Assembly: GCA_902583715.1 (NCBI GenBank)
Contig: CACHXC010000001.1
Span: forward strand, 1-64,000
Direction: 5' to 3'
Source: an uncultured SAR116 cluster alpha proteobacterium
GTDB taxonomy: Bacteria; Pseudomonadota; Alphaproteobacteria; Puniceispirillales; Puniceispirillaceae
DNA length: 64,000 nucleotides
A program made the position numbers and the translations under genes. A model generated the notes under the pieces. The model worked only from the letters and a program-made list of their open reading frames with translations, did no database searches and was not told the origin of the DNA. This document shows positions 1 through 9,943 of the stretch, piece after piece (position 1 is the stretch's first letter; the number at the start of each line of letters is the position of its first letter).

Positions 1-1446
1 CTTGATTTGACGCAAGATTTCATGCGCGGGTATGGCTGGCAGGTGGATCTAGACGGGTTTGATGCGGCGATGCAAGCACAAAAGGCCACCGCCCGACGAG
101 CCTGGAGCGGGTCTGGCGATGCAGCAACGGAAAGCGTCTGGCTTGATCTAGGGCAACGCCTCGAACCGACTGAATTTTTGGGATATACCGCAGATACGGC
201 CGAAGCTGTTGTTTTGGCACTGGTTGACGAGACTGGCGAGACCAGTAAGGTTCAGGCCGGTGACCGCGCGCGCATGCTGGTCAATCAAACCCCGTTTTAT
301 GCCGAGTCAGGTGGCCAGATTGGTGATACCGGTATGGTGTCATGGGATGACGGGCAAGCAAGGGTGCTGGATACGGTTAAAACGCCATCTGGCTTATTTA
401 TGCATGAAGTAGAGGTTCAACAGGGAATCTTGAAAACCGATTTGGCGGTACGGCTGGCGATCGACACCACGCGGCGGTCGCGGTTGCGCGCCAATCATTC
501 GGCGACACATTTATTGCATGAGGCGTTACGCCATGTTCTTGGCGACCATGTGGCACAAAAAGGATCTATGGTCTCGGCAGACAGGTTGCGGTTTGATTTT
601 TCGCATCCAAAAGCCGTAAGCACCGCTGAACTGGCACAGGTGCAGTCTATTGTAAATGAACGCATTCGTATGAATAGCGATGTTTCCACCCGGATTATGA
701 CAACTGATGCGGCCATTAAGCTTGGCGCGCTGGCGCTGTTTGGTGAAAAATATGGCGAAGAGGTGCGGGTCGTGCAGATGGGTGGGCCGGCTGAAAACGG
801 CAGTGATAAAGCCTGGTCGGTTGAATTATGTGGTGGCACGCATGTCACCCGTACTGGCGATATTGCCTTGTTGAAAATCGTGTCTGAATTAGCTGTTGCC
901 GGGGGTGTGCGCCGGATTGAGGCCGTTACGCAATCCGGGGCGCTGGAATGGATTGAGTCACGTGACCAGATTTTATCCAAAGCCGCTGATCTGTTAAAAA
1001 TCACACCAGATCAGCTTGCCGATCGCGTGGCACAATTATTAGAAGAACGTAAAAAAAGCGAACGTAACTTGTCACAATTGCGGCGTAAATTGGCCGCTGG
1101 GACAGGCGCGGCATCTGCTGGAGATGTGATTAATGGCGTGAATTTCGTTGGGCGATTGCTGGAAGACACCCCGGCACGTGAACTTAAATCCATGGCCGAT
1201 GATATTAAATCATCAATGCAGAATGCGGTGATTTGTTTGGTAGCGACTGAGGCTGGCAAGGCGTCTGTTGTGGTAGCTGTAACGGATGATTTGACAGACG
1301 CGAAAAGCGCAGTTGATTTGGTCCGGCTTGGTTCGGCGGCGCTTGGTGGTAGCGGCGGCGGCGGCCGGCCTGATATGGCACAGGCCGGTGGTCCGAATGC
1401 AGATGATGCTCAAGCGGCTATCGATGCCGTGGCCGCGGCGTTGTAA
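1..1446 (+). CDS. alaS: Alanyl-tRNA synthetase, C-terminal part (5' truncated by window)
   Basis: Editing-domain motifs HSATHLLHEALR and VELCGGTHVTRTGDI, glycine-rich C-terminus GGSGGGGRPDMAQAGG; the frame is open to the window start. Confidence 0.96.
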   Translation, partial: LDLTQDFMRGYGWQVDLDGFDAAMQAQKATARRAWSGSGDAATESVWLDLGQRLEPTEFLGYTADTAEAVVLALVDETGETSKVQAGDRARMLVNQTPFYAESGGQIGDTGMVSWDDGQARVLDTVKTPSGLFMHEVEVQQGILKTDLAVRLAIDTTRRSRLRANHSATHLLHEALRHVLGDHVAQKGSMVSADRLRFDFSHPKAVSTAELAQVQSIVNERIRMNSDVSTRIMTTDAAIKLGALALFGEKYGEEVRVVQMGGPAENGSDKAWSVELCGGTHVTRTGDIALLKIVSELAVAGGVRRIEAVTQSGALEWIESRDQILSKAADLLKITPDQLADRVAQLLEERKKSERNLSQLRRKLAAGTGAASAGDVINGVNFVGRLLEDTPARELKSMADDIKSSMQNAVICLVATEAGKASVVVAVTDDLTDAKSAVDLVRLGSAALGGSGGGGRPDMAQAGGPNADDAQAAIDAVAAAL

Positions 1447-1507
1447 TATGAGTGATGTAACGCGGCTTATTTAACTTAGGCAAGATAAATGAGAATCGGT
1501 GGGTAAC

Positions 1508-3724
1508 ATGGCTGAAATTATTTACACGACTGTTGATGAGGCACCCGAGCTGGCGAGCGCGTCGCTTTTGCCGATTATCAGAAAATTTGCGTCATCAGCA
1601 GGCCTACAATTTGAAAAACGCGATATTTCATTGGCTGGTCGGATCATCGCCATGTTCCCGGAAATTTTGACAGATGCGCAACGACATGGTGATGATTTGA
1701 CCGCGTTGGGTGATTTGGTAAAAACACCGCAGGCCAATGTCATTAAACTGCCGAATATATCTGCGTCAGTACCGCAATTGAAGGCTGCGATCAGTGAATT
1801 GCAAGCACAGGGCTATGCCCTACCTGATTATCCCGATACCCCACAAAATGACACAGAACAGTCGGCGCGTGACCGCTATGACGCGGTAAAGGGCAGTGCC
1901 GTTAATCCGGTCTTGCGCGAAGGTAATTCTGATCGTCGTGCAGCCCGTGCAGTAAAAAATTATGCAATGCAAAATCCACATAAGATGGGGGTTTGGCAGA
2001 AAGAGTCAGCAACACATGTTGTTTCAATGCTGACAGATGATTTTGTGTCAAATGAGTTGTCTGCCACCGTGTCAGACGATCAGGCTGGATCGTTTGAAAT
2101 TGTTTTTGAAAACCAGGCCGGCCAGCAAACCGTCTTAAAAGATGGTTTGGATATTACGGCTGGTACGGTTGTTGATGCGGCCTTTATGAATGTTATGGCC
2201 CTCCGCCGCTTTATTGCCGAACAGTTGGCGGATGCCAAGGCAAAAAACATTCTGTTTTCAGTACATTTAAAAGCCACCATGATGAAAGTGGCCGACCCAA
2301 TTATTTTTGGTCATGTAGTGTCAGTGCTGTTGCAAGATTTCATAACAAACCATGCAAGTGTTTTAGACAGTATCGGATTTAATCCTAATTTAGGGCTGAG
2401 TGACCTTGAACAGCGCCTTGCTGGCCTGCCGGCAGAACAAAGATCACAGCTTGAGCGTGATCTCACGGCAACGCTGGCTGATCAACCGGGTCTCTATATG
2501 GTTGACTCAGACCGTGGGATCAGCAATTTGCACGTCTCATCTGATGTGATTATCGATGCATCCATGCCGGCATTAATCCGCGCTGGTGGCCGGGCTTGGG
2601 GACCAGATGGTCAGGAAGCTGATTGCAAATGCGTTATCCCAGATAATTCCTATGCGCCGATTTATGACGAATCTATCGATTTTTTCAAAGCAAATGGTGC
2701 TCTTGATCCAACAAGTTGTGGCACCGTTTCCAATGTCGGGTTGATGGCACAAAAAGCCGAGGAATATGGCTCGCATCCGACCACTTTTGAAATGGCTGAA
2801 GCCGGTATTATGCGGGTCATGGCGGCGAATGGAGATGTGGTGCATGAGCATCACGTCGGAGCTGGCGATGTGTGGCGTATGGCAACAACCAAGCCGGCCC
2901 CCATTGCCGATTGGGTCAGGCTTGGCGTGGCTCGGCAAAAAGCCACTGGTGCGGACGCTGTATTTTGGTTAAATGCTGAGCGTGCGCATGATGCACAATT
3001 GATCACGTATGTTGAAAAGATTTTGGCTGAGGATAATGTGGATCGTAGCGCCATTCACATTTTGGCACCGCGTCAGGCAACAAATTTTACCATTAAAACC
3101 ATTACCGCTGGCAAAGACTGTATTTCGATCACAGGTAATGTGTTGCGCGACTATTTAACCGATTTATTCCCTATTCTGGAGCTTGGTACGTCCGCCAAAA
3201 TGCTTTCGATTGTTAAATTGATGAATGGCGGCGGGTTGTTTGAGACGGGTGCTGGCGGTTCGGCTCCAAAACATGTTCAGCAGTTGATGGAAAAAGGGCA
3301 TTTACGCTGGGACTCGCTTGGTGAATTTTGCGCCCTTGGTGAGTCTTTGATGTTTGCGTCTGAATTATTGCAAAATGACAAAGCGGCGATTCTAGGCCGG
3401 GCAGTTGATGCGGCCACGCAAAATATTTTAACGTACGACAAATCCCCACGGCGCGGCGTTGGTGAAACAGACACCCGCGACAGCCATTTTTATTTTGCGC
3501 TCTATTGGGCGCAAGCGGTTGCGGCTCAAACCGATGATGCTGAAATGGCGGCCACATTTGCCACTATGGCGGCCGAGATAGAATCGCGTGAAAGCCAGAT
3601 TGTTGATGAACTCGCGTCAACTCAAGGCCAGCCATGTGACTTAGGTGGCTATTACCGGCCAAATGCGGATTTGGTGGCAAAAATTATGCGGCCAAGCGCG
3701 ACATTTAACCGTATAATTGGTTAA
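1508..3724 (+). CDS. icd: NADP-dependent isocitrate dehydrogenase, monomeric type
   Basis: ~738 aa; IDH-II signatures ([19 protein letters not shown]-like, [26 protein letters not shown]); ATG at 1508 preferred over GTG at 1499. Confidence 0.95.
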   Translation: MAEIIYTTVDEAPELASASLLPIIRKFASSAGLQFEKRDISLAGRIIAMFPEILTDAQRHGDDLTALGDLVKTPQANVIKLPNISASVPQLKAAISELQAQGYALPDYPDTPQNDTEQSARDRYDAVKGSAVNPVLREGNSDRRAARAVKNYAMQNPHKMGVWQKESATHVVSMLTDDFVSNELSATVSDDQAGSFEIVFENQAGQQTVLKDGLDITAGTVVDAAFMNVMALRRFIAEQLADAKAKNILFSVHLKATMMKVADPIIFGHVVSVLLQDFITNHASVLDSIGFNPNLGLSDLEQRLAGLPAEQRSQLERDLTATLADQPGLYMVDSDRGISNLHVSSDVIIDASMPALIRAGGRAWGPDGQEADCKCVIPDNSYAPIYDESIDFFKANGALDPTSCGTVSNVGLMAQKAEEYGSHPTTFEMAEAGIMRVMAANGDVVHEHHVGAGDVWRMATTKPAPIADWVRLGVARQKATGADAVFWLNAERAHDAQLITYVEKILAEDNVDRSAIHILAPRQATNFTIKTITAGKDCISITGNVLRDYLTDLFPILELGTSAKMLSIVKLMNGGGLFETGAGGSAPKHVQQLMEKGHLRWDSLGEFCALGESLMFASELLQNDKAAILGRAVDAATQNILTYDKSPRRGVGETDTRDSHFYFALYWAQAVAAQTDDAEMAATFATMAAEIESRESQIVDELASTQGQPCDLGGYYRPNADLVAKIMRPSATFNRIIG

Positions 3725-3791
3725 CGCTGACAGCGGCTATCCACGATTTTCATATGGCATATTTTTCCGTGCCCAGATCTCGAGTGGATGG

Positions 3792-4367
3792 CTAGATCTG
3801 GCTGGCGGCGGCGTCGCTGGCTGGAAAATACGCATCCAGTTTATCGGCAAGTGTGTCCATATCATCAACATGTTCAAAATGGCCAGTATGGCCATGATGC
3901 ATAAAGCCCTCATCAATGATGTTTTGAAACAGCAAAAGCATATGATCCCAGTAGCCATGTAAATTGGCGATGATAATCGGTTTGCGGTGCAGGCCAAGTT
4001 GCCGCCAGGTGATAATTTCCATGGTTTCATCCAGCGTGCCAAGCCCACCCGGCATGATAATGAATCCATCAGCGATTTCGTACATCATATTTTTGCGTTC
4101 ATGCATTGTATCAATGGTATGCAGATCGTTCAGGCCGCGATGCGCAATTTCTACATTATCAAGGAATTTAGGGATGATTCCAGTTGCATGCCCGTCTGCG
4201 GCAATGACTGCATCGGCAATTTTGCCCATCAGGCCGCTTTTGCCGCCGCCATATACCAATCCCAGATTGCGCGACGCCAATATCTGGCCAAGTTGATGTG
4301 CGGCTTCAGCAAATCGTGGATCGCTGCCTGTGGCGGCGCCGGTAAAAACACATAATTTTTTCATCAT
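3792..4367 (-). CDS. LOG family / TIGR00730 Rossmann-fold protein (cytokinin riboside monophosphate phosphoribohydrolase-like)
   Basis: GGGKSGLMG and PGGLGTLDETMEIITWRQLG motifs. Confidence 0.9.
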   Translation of the reverse strand: MMKKLCVFTGAATGSDPRFAEAAHQLGQILASRNLGLVYGGGKSGLMGKIADAVIAADGHATGIIPKFLDNVEIAHRGLNDLHTIDTMHERKNMMYEIADGFIIMPGGLGTLDETMEIITWRQLGLHRKPIIIANLHGYWDHMLLLFQNIIDEGFMHHGHTGHFEHVDDMDTLADKLDAYFPASDAAASQI

Positions 4368-4490
4368 TTTTCCTTAAAATGCTTTATTGTTGAAAGGTAG
4401 CTCTAAAATATGGCCTTGTGTCATTGAACCGTGACTATTTTACCATTACGTTTGTAGCTATCAAAAGCCAGCAAAATTGGAAGCTAGACG

Positions 4491-5573
4491 GTGCGCTTTA
4501 TTCTCTACATGCTCTTTGGTGTTGGCGGTGTGCTCGTCGCACTCGCACTTGGCATGGTTTTTTTCAGCGATGATGAAACAGCCGAAGTGGTACTGCAAAC
4601 CCAGTCAATTGATGTGCCGGCCAAACCTGTTGATGCGCCAAAGAGCGCGGCGGTTGATGATACCCCAGCACCGCAAGTAGACGTGGTCACATCTGAAACA
4701 CCGTCTGTTGACATGAAAAATATCGCGCCGCCCACGTTGAACATAGAGATCGCAAGAGTGAAACCTGATGGGGCGGCGGTGGTGGCCGGCAGTGCGCCGC
4801 CAGGGGCGGTAATCAGTGTGTTTGAGGATAATCTATTGCTTGTCAAAACCAACGCCGACTCAAACGGGGAATGGGTTGTTGTTTTGGAAAAGCGTTTAGG
4901 CCCCGGACAGCACCTGATTTCGGTGGCGGCGGAATTGGAAGATGGTAGTTCAATCATGGGTGAAACCAGTATAGCCATCGAGATATATGCGGACCAATCT
5001 ACAAAACCATTGGTTGCATTATTGCCCGAAAGCCAGACTGACATGCCCGTTTTGCTGCAATCTCCTGATGATGTTGCAGCGGGAAAAACCGCCGAAGTCG
5101 CGTCGACAAGTACAGTGGCGCACATCGGGCCGCGCAGTTTGGTCTGGCAAGATGAAACCAAATTGTCAATTGGCGGGCAGTCACGTGGCGGGGTGCGCGT
5201 CACGGTAAGTGCCAATGGTACATTTTTTGGCGACGCATTGGTTTTGGCAGATGGTAGCTGGCAGGTGACCGGGCAGATCGATAAAAACCGGAACACGCAC
5301 CGTTTGGAATTTGTCTTAGTAGATAATGCCGGGCAGGCGGTTGCCCAGTATATGTTGCCAGTGCGCACGCGCGATTTACAAAAAGGACTAGATGGATCCC
5401 AGCTTGTGATTGTGAATAAGGGAGACGCGTTGTGGCGGATTGCTTATCGTAGCTTTGGCAAGGGTGTGCGCTATATTGATATCGTTCGCAAAAACACTGG
5501 TGATATTGATAATCCAGACCTGATTTATCCGAACCAGATTTTTGCGCTACCAAAACCAGGTACCGCAAATTAA
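4491..5573 (+). CDS. LysM-domain protein with N-terminal membrane anchor and Ig-like/bacterial adhesion-like repeats
   Basis: GTG start; N-terminal hydrophobic helix; C-terminal LysM (VNKGDALWRIAYRSFGKGVRYIDIVRKNTGDIDNPDLIYPNQIFALP). Confidence 0.8.
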   Translation: MRFILYMLFGVGGVLVALALGMVFFSDDETAEVVLQTQSIDVPAKPVDAPKSAAVDDTPAPQVDVVTSETPSVDMKNIAPPTLNIEIARVKPDGAAVVAGSAPPGAVISVFEDNLLLVKTNADSNGEWVVVLEKRLGPGQHLISVAAELEDGSSIMGETSIAIEIYADQSTKPLVALLPESQTDMPVLLQSPDDVAAGKTAEVASTSTVAHIGPRSLVWQDETKLSIGGQSRGGVRVTVSANGTFFGDALVLADGSWQVTGQIDKNRNTHRLEFVLVDNAGQAVAQYMLPVRTRDLQKGLDGSQLVIVNKGDALWRIAYRSFGKGVRYIDIVRKNTGDIDNPDLIYPNQIFALPKPGTAN

Positions 5574-5640
5574 GTGAGGCGCTATACCATTTGGGACTGT
5601 GCTGTCTGATGCTCATCGTCTGTCTTGCAAAATGTGAACA

Positions 5641-6366
5641 ATGAACCGTTTGACTAATATTGATATTGCTGAAGATGGGTGGCCGGTACTCGCGGTAGCT
5701 GGTGGCGTGACGATCCTTGTCAGCTTTCTGGCTCTGCCGTTTAGCTGTTTTCTTCTAGGCCTTTTGATGTGGTTGGCGCACATATTGCGGGTGCCGCAGC
5801 GCCTGCCGCCACCGGGTGAACATTTGGTTATTGCCCCAGCTGATGGCCGGGTTGTTGAGACCAAACAGTGTCCGGCGCAGACTGGCGTTATGCCCCTGTC
5901 CTATGACAGTTTACGTATCACCATCCGCACCAAATTGTCTGATGCACAGATGCAGACCAGCCCGATAACTGGCCATCTTGTTGATAATTGCTTATTTCCC
6001 GGACTGTTTGCGCCATGGGCTGATAATGATCATGTCAATGGTCCTACCAACCAAGATAGTTGGGAGGATATACGGCGCCTGAATGAACGGCGCGAAATCA
6101 CATTCCGCCATACAAATGGGCATGAGGTGGTCCTAGTACAGCTTGCCACCAAAACAGCGCGTCAGCTCGTCTGCCGCTTGTCAGAGGGCAAGCATCTTGC
6201 GGCGGCTGACCCTATCGGCATGGCGCGCCTTGCTGGTGTCACTGATATTTATGTCCCGGCGACCAGCGTCAGCGATATCGCCGTTGGTCAGCATGTTGTC
6301 GCTGGCGAAACGGTTTTGGCGCGGTTGCCATCGTCCACGCCCACGCATACGCCTGTCGGAACATAG
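5641..6366 (+). CDS. Phosphatidylserine decarboxylase-like protein, predicted to lack catalytic residues
   Basis: APADGRVV motif and overall short-Psd layout, but PIGMARLAGVTDIYVP replaces the FGS pyruvoyl motif. Confidence 0.75.
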   Translation: MNRLTNIDIAEDGWPVLAVAGGVTILVSFLALPFSCFLLGLLMWLAHILRVPQRLPPPGEHLVIAPADGRVVETKQCPAQTGVMPLSYDSLRITIRTKLSDAQMQTSPITGHLVDNCLFPGLFAPWADNDHVNGPTNQDSWEDIRRLNERREITFRHTNGHEVVLVQLATKTARQLVCRLSEGKHLAAADPIGMARLAGVTDIYVPATSVSDIAVGQHVVAGETVLARLPSSTPTHTPVGT

Positions 6367-6368
6367 CC

Positions 6369-6977
6369 GTGTTTGACGCCGAACTTCGTCCCCTGATTGA
6401 TAGCACTTTGGATCCTGTTGGGCGCTGGCTTGCTGGCTTGGGTGTGGGTGCCAATCACGTCACTGTGGCTGGTGCTTTCTTTGGCCTGATGGCTTTTGTC
6501 TTTATTGCGGCCGATCTAGCGTTTATTGGCCTGTGGCTGATCATCTTGAATCGCTTGGCTGACGGGCTTGATGGTGCTGTGGCGCGGGCCGTGGGCCAGA
6601 CTGATTTTGGCGGTTATCTTGATCTGGTTGTTGATTTTATATTTTACAGTGCGATTCCGCTGGCCTTTGCCATTGCCAACCCAGACAATGCGATTGCGGC
6701 TTGTTTTCTATGTGTCAGCTTTATGGGAACCGCCAGCAGTTTTTTAGGCGTTGCAATTTTGGCGGCAAAACACAATATCGAGACTGACAGACGTGGGAGA
6801 AAAGCATTTTATTACCTTGGCGGATTGACCGAGGGGTCAGAAACGATTTTGCTTCTTTGTGCTATGGCTTTATGGCCAGACTATTTTATCTATATGGCAT
6901 GGGGGTTTGGTTTGCTTTGCTGGGTGACGACCGGCACGCGTATTTATCTGGCGCACAGCATGTTTGCCGCACGCTAG
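6369..6977 (+). CDS. CDP-alcohol phosphatidyltransferase family membrane protein
   Basis: DGLDGAVARAVGQTDFGGYLDLVVD matches the CDP-OH-P motif DG(x)2AR(x)8G(x)3D(x)3D; hydrophobic segments; GTG start 3 nt after the upstream stop. Confidence 0.9.
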   Translation: MFDAELRPLIDSTLDPVGRWLAGLGVGANHVTVAGAFFGLMAFVFIAADLAFIGLWLIILNRLADGLDGAVARAVGQTDFGGYLDLVVDFIFYSAIPLAFAIANPDNAIAACFLCVSFMGTASSFLGVAILAAKHNIETDRRGRKAFYYLGGLTEGSETILLLCAMALWPDYFIYMAWGFGLLCWVTTGTRIYLAHSMFAAR

Positions 6978-7013
6978 GCGAGAAATTGCTTTTGCCTGTT
7001 TAGGGGTTGTCTG

Positions 7014-7316
7014 ATGAAATTTGGTGTTGGTCAGTCAGTCGCGCGGCTAGAGGATAAACGCTTTGTCACCGGTACCGGTTGTTACACTGATGATGTGACC
7101 TCCGGAGCTGGGTTGCGAGGCCCCACGGGCGGCGCTCGGATGACGACTATTTTGGGGATTAAAGGGTCGGGAGAGGCCGGTGAGATTGGCGCGCCGCAAG
7201 CGGTGGTTGGCGCGGTGTGCGATGCGCTTGATATGCGCCATGTTGATATGCCGGTCACCCCACAGAAAATTTTTGATATTTTACATAATAGACAGGCTGA
7301 AACAGAGGCTGAATGA
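7014..7316 (+). pseudogene. Internally deleted remnant of a xanthine/CO dehydrogenase-type molybdopterin large subunit
   Basis: N-terminus MKFGVGQSVARLEDKRFVTGTGCYTDDV joined directly to the C-terminal signature LGIKGSGEAGEIGAPQAVVGAVCDAL in a 100-aa ORF; the normal family is ~750+ aa. Confidence 0.8.
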
Positions 7317-7712
7317 ATGAAAAAAATCATCAAAACTGACTATGAATGGCGGCAAATTCTTACCGAAGAACAATTTCACGTGACTCGTAAACATGGCACC
7401 GAACCGGCATTTTCCGGCGCGCTCTATGATAGGCACGAAGCTGGTATTTACCATTGTGTTTGTTGCGGTGTGGCGTTGTTTGACTCGCAGACAAAATTTG
7501 ATTCTGGGTCTGGCTGGCCCAGCTTTTATGCGCCAATGGACCAGGCGCCAATCGGCGAAACCGAAGATAACAGTTTTTTCATGCGGCGTACCGAAGTGCA
7601 TTGCAATGCCTGTGACGCGCATCTTGGGCATGTGTTTCCAGATGGCCCAAAACCAACCGGGCTTCGCTATTGTATCAATTCGGCCTCACTTGATTTTCAA
7701 AGAGACGAGTAA
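7317..7712 (+). CDS. msrB: Peptide-methionine (R)-S-oxide reductase
   Basis: CVCCG/CNACD zinc motifs, SGSGWPSFY, catalytic [11 protein letters not shown]. Confidence 0.95.
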   Translation: MKKIIKTDYEWRQILTEEQFHVTRKHGTEPAFSGALYDRHEAGIYHCVCCGVALFDSQTKFDSGSGWPSFYAPMDQAPIGETEDNSFFMRRTEVHCNACDAHLGHVFPDGPKPTGLRYCINSASLDFQRDE

Positions 7713-7846
7713 TCGATTCAGCTATTGGCAGAGCTTTGACCTGCGCTGGTGCTGGGATATGGCTGGAGGATGCCACAAAAATCCCATCAAGTTCAGGGAG
7801 AGTCACTTGACCAGCGCAGGCCATACAGCCGGCGTCATATGACGCG

Positions 7847-8233
7847 TCAGCTGTTTTTGTAGTGGTCGGCCGCCTTATCGCCATGGTGATGTGTTTTGCC
7901 GCCATGGAGATGGCCGGGCAATTCATCAGCCCGTAAAACCCCATCCCGATCGCGATCCATACGCTGAAACATGGCGATCAGGCGGGCGTTAAATTCATGT
8001 TTTTCAATCATCCCATTACCGTCATGGTCCAATTTGGCAAAGCGGCGGTCTTGGCGGGCGGTAAGCTCGTCAAGGCTGATCGCACCATCGTCATTGGTGT
8101 CGAGCTTTTGGGCGTGCATCATTGATTTATGTTTGCGATCAGCTGTCATATCGGCACTCGCCAGCCCGGTGATCAAGGCCGCTGATATGACCAATGCGCC
8201 AGAGAAGATAGAAAATATGTGTATTTGTTTCAT
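7847..8233 (-). CDS. EF-hand calcium-binding protein (secreted/periplasmic)
   Basis: Signal-like N-terminus MKQIHIFSIFSGALVISAALITGLASA; three EF-hand loops (DTNDDGAISLDE, DHDGNGMIEKHE, DRDRDGVLRADE). Confidence 0.85.
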   Translation of the reverse strand: MKQIHIFSIFSGALVISAALITGLASADMTADRKHKSMMHAQKLDTNDDGAISLDELTARQDRRFAKLDHDGNGMIEKHEFNARLIAMFQRMDRDRDGVLRADELPGHLHGGKTHHHGDKAADHYKNS

Positions 8234-8508
8234 TGGTTGATCTTTCTGTTTTAGAACATCGGATTTTTTTTCAGTCAGGCGCACCAGCACTTGTCAAAAC
8301 TGTGAGTGAGGATTTAACAAGCCCCGGTGACATGATCAGAGATAGGCGGGAAAAACGGCTGAAAATGGGCGTTGCGGTGACGATTTTTCGATTTTTTATT
8401 GCTGGCAAGCAGGCAACTGCCGCATCTGCCGGCTGGTCATTGATCGCAAGCTAGGCTAGAATTTCGTCGCGCCACAACGCGTCAGGCTTGATCATGCCAG
8501 AGGGGGCT

Positions 8509-9345
8509 ATGTCAAAAATCGAAGAATCTGCTGTACCGCTCATGCCACGGGTGGATGGCAATAGCCGGGTATTTGGGGTGATTGCGCATCCGGTAACACA
8601 TGTGCGCGCGCCCATGGTGTTTAACCCGCGATTTGCCGCGGCTGGTCTTGGTCATATTATGGTGCCGATAGACGCCCCACCAGCGGCGCTGGACGGTATT
8701 ATACGAGGCTTGCAGACTGTGCCGAATTTTGGTGGTCTGGCAGTGACGATTCCGCATAAGCTGGCAATGGCAGAATTATGCGATGAGTTGGGCACCGTGG
8801 CGCGGCTAACCGGCGCGGTGAACGCGGTTCGGTTTGATCCAGATAGCCGGCTCTATGGTGATAATTTTGATGGGGCCGGGTTTGTCGCTGGTTGCCGCGG
8901 CAATGGCTATGAGGTTACCGGAAAAAATATTATGATGCTTGGTGCAGGTGGCGCGGCGCGGGCAATTGCCGCGGCATTATGCGAGGCTGGGGTCAGACAT
9001 CTGACCATTGCCAACCGCAATCTGGCCAATGCTGAAAAGCTGGTTGATCTGCTGGTCACAAACGGCGGCTTTGCCAACGTCACAGCACAGCCATTGGCAG
9101 AAACGGATGGGGTGGGTGTTGATATGATCATCAACAGCACCAGCCTTGGGTTAAATGCCGATGACGCGTTGCCGCTGGCATTGGACCAGGTCGGCAAAGA
9201 TACGGTGATTGCCGATATCATTATGGTGCCAGCCGAAACAAAATGGTTGCAAGATGCCGCACGGCGCGGCCTGCGGGTGCATTATGGTCGGCATATGCTG
9301 GATTACCAAATTGAGCTGATTGGCAAGTTTATCGGTGCATTTTGA
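8509..9345 (+). CDS. Shikimate dehydrogenase family protein (divergent substrate site)
   Basis: VTIPHK, NAVRF, GAGGAARAIAAAL nucleotide-binding motif; ATG at 8509 preceded by a GAGGGGG SD-like stretch. Confidence 0.85.
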   Translation: MSKIEESAVPLMPRVDGNSRVFGVIAHPVTHVRAPMVFNPRFAAAGLGHIMVPIDAPPAALDGIIRGLQTVPNFGGLAVTIPHKLAMAELCDELGTVARLTGAVNAVRFDPDSRLYGDNFDGAGFVAGCRGNGYEVTGKNIMMLGAGGAARAIAAALCEAGVRHLTIANRNLANAEKLVDLLVTNGGFANVTAQPLAETDGVGVDMIINSTSLGLNADDALPLALDQVGKDTVIADIIMVPAETKWLQDAARRGLRVHYGRHMLDYQIELIGKFIGAF

Positions 9346-9539
9346 CTTAACAATTTGATTTTCGCCCACGCTGTTCGATCCTGGCCCAAGCAGTTTGACT
9401 CTGGCAAAGCAATTTCGGTTCTGGACCGGCTCGATCAATTCTGACATTGAGTTCGGCGCACGAGACCGTTATAACGGGTCAAAATGCGCCCATCTGCCGT
9501 TTAAAATCGACGGCAGACGCAAACTGAGTGAGGAATGTG

Positions 9540-9938
9540 ATGAGCGACACTGGCAATGCGTGGACTGACGAACGGCTGGATGAGTTGAAAAAACTATGGG
9601 CCGAGGGTTTGTCCATATCACAAATTGGCGAGGCACTTGGTGTATCACGCAATGCCATTGCTGGCAAAGCGCACCGGATGGGGTTGCCGAAACGGCCATC
9701 ACCAATCAGCAAATCGAAAGCCGAAAAAGCTGAACCGGTGGTGCTGGAAGAAGAACAGGATTTGCCATTACGTCTAGAATTGCGCCAGCTTGTATGGTCG
9801 CGCAGTAAATGCTGTTGGCCAACAGGTGATCCAAAAAAGAACGGTTTTGTTTTTTGTGGCGATGCTGTTGTGCCCGGCAAGCCCTATTGTCTGCCGCATT
9901 GTCAGGAAGCCTACACCACGTCACGCGACGCCAGCTAG
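9540..9938 (+). CDS. gcrA: GcrA family cell cycle regulator
   Basis: WTDERLDELKKLWAEGLSISQIGEALGVSRNAIAGKAHRMGLPKR N-terminal GcrA signature; C-terminal Cys/His cluster. Confidence 0.92.
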   Translation: MSDTGNAWTDERLDELKKLWAEGLSISQIGEALGVSRNAIAGKAHRMGLPKRPSPISKSKAEKAEPVVLEEEQDLPLRLELRQLVWSRSKCCWPTGDPKKNGFVFCGDAVVPGKPYCLPHCQEAYTTSRDAS

Positions 9939-9943
9939 CCGCT

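Noticed and set aside
3717-3962. Small ORF and overlapping ORFs (3737..4069, 3964..4296, 3987..4355) in the icd-LOG region
   Set aside because: They lie antisense or out of frame to the well-supported LOG gene on the minus strand.
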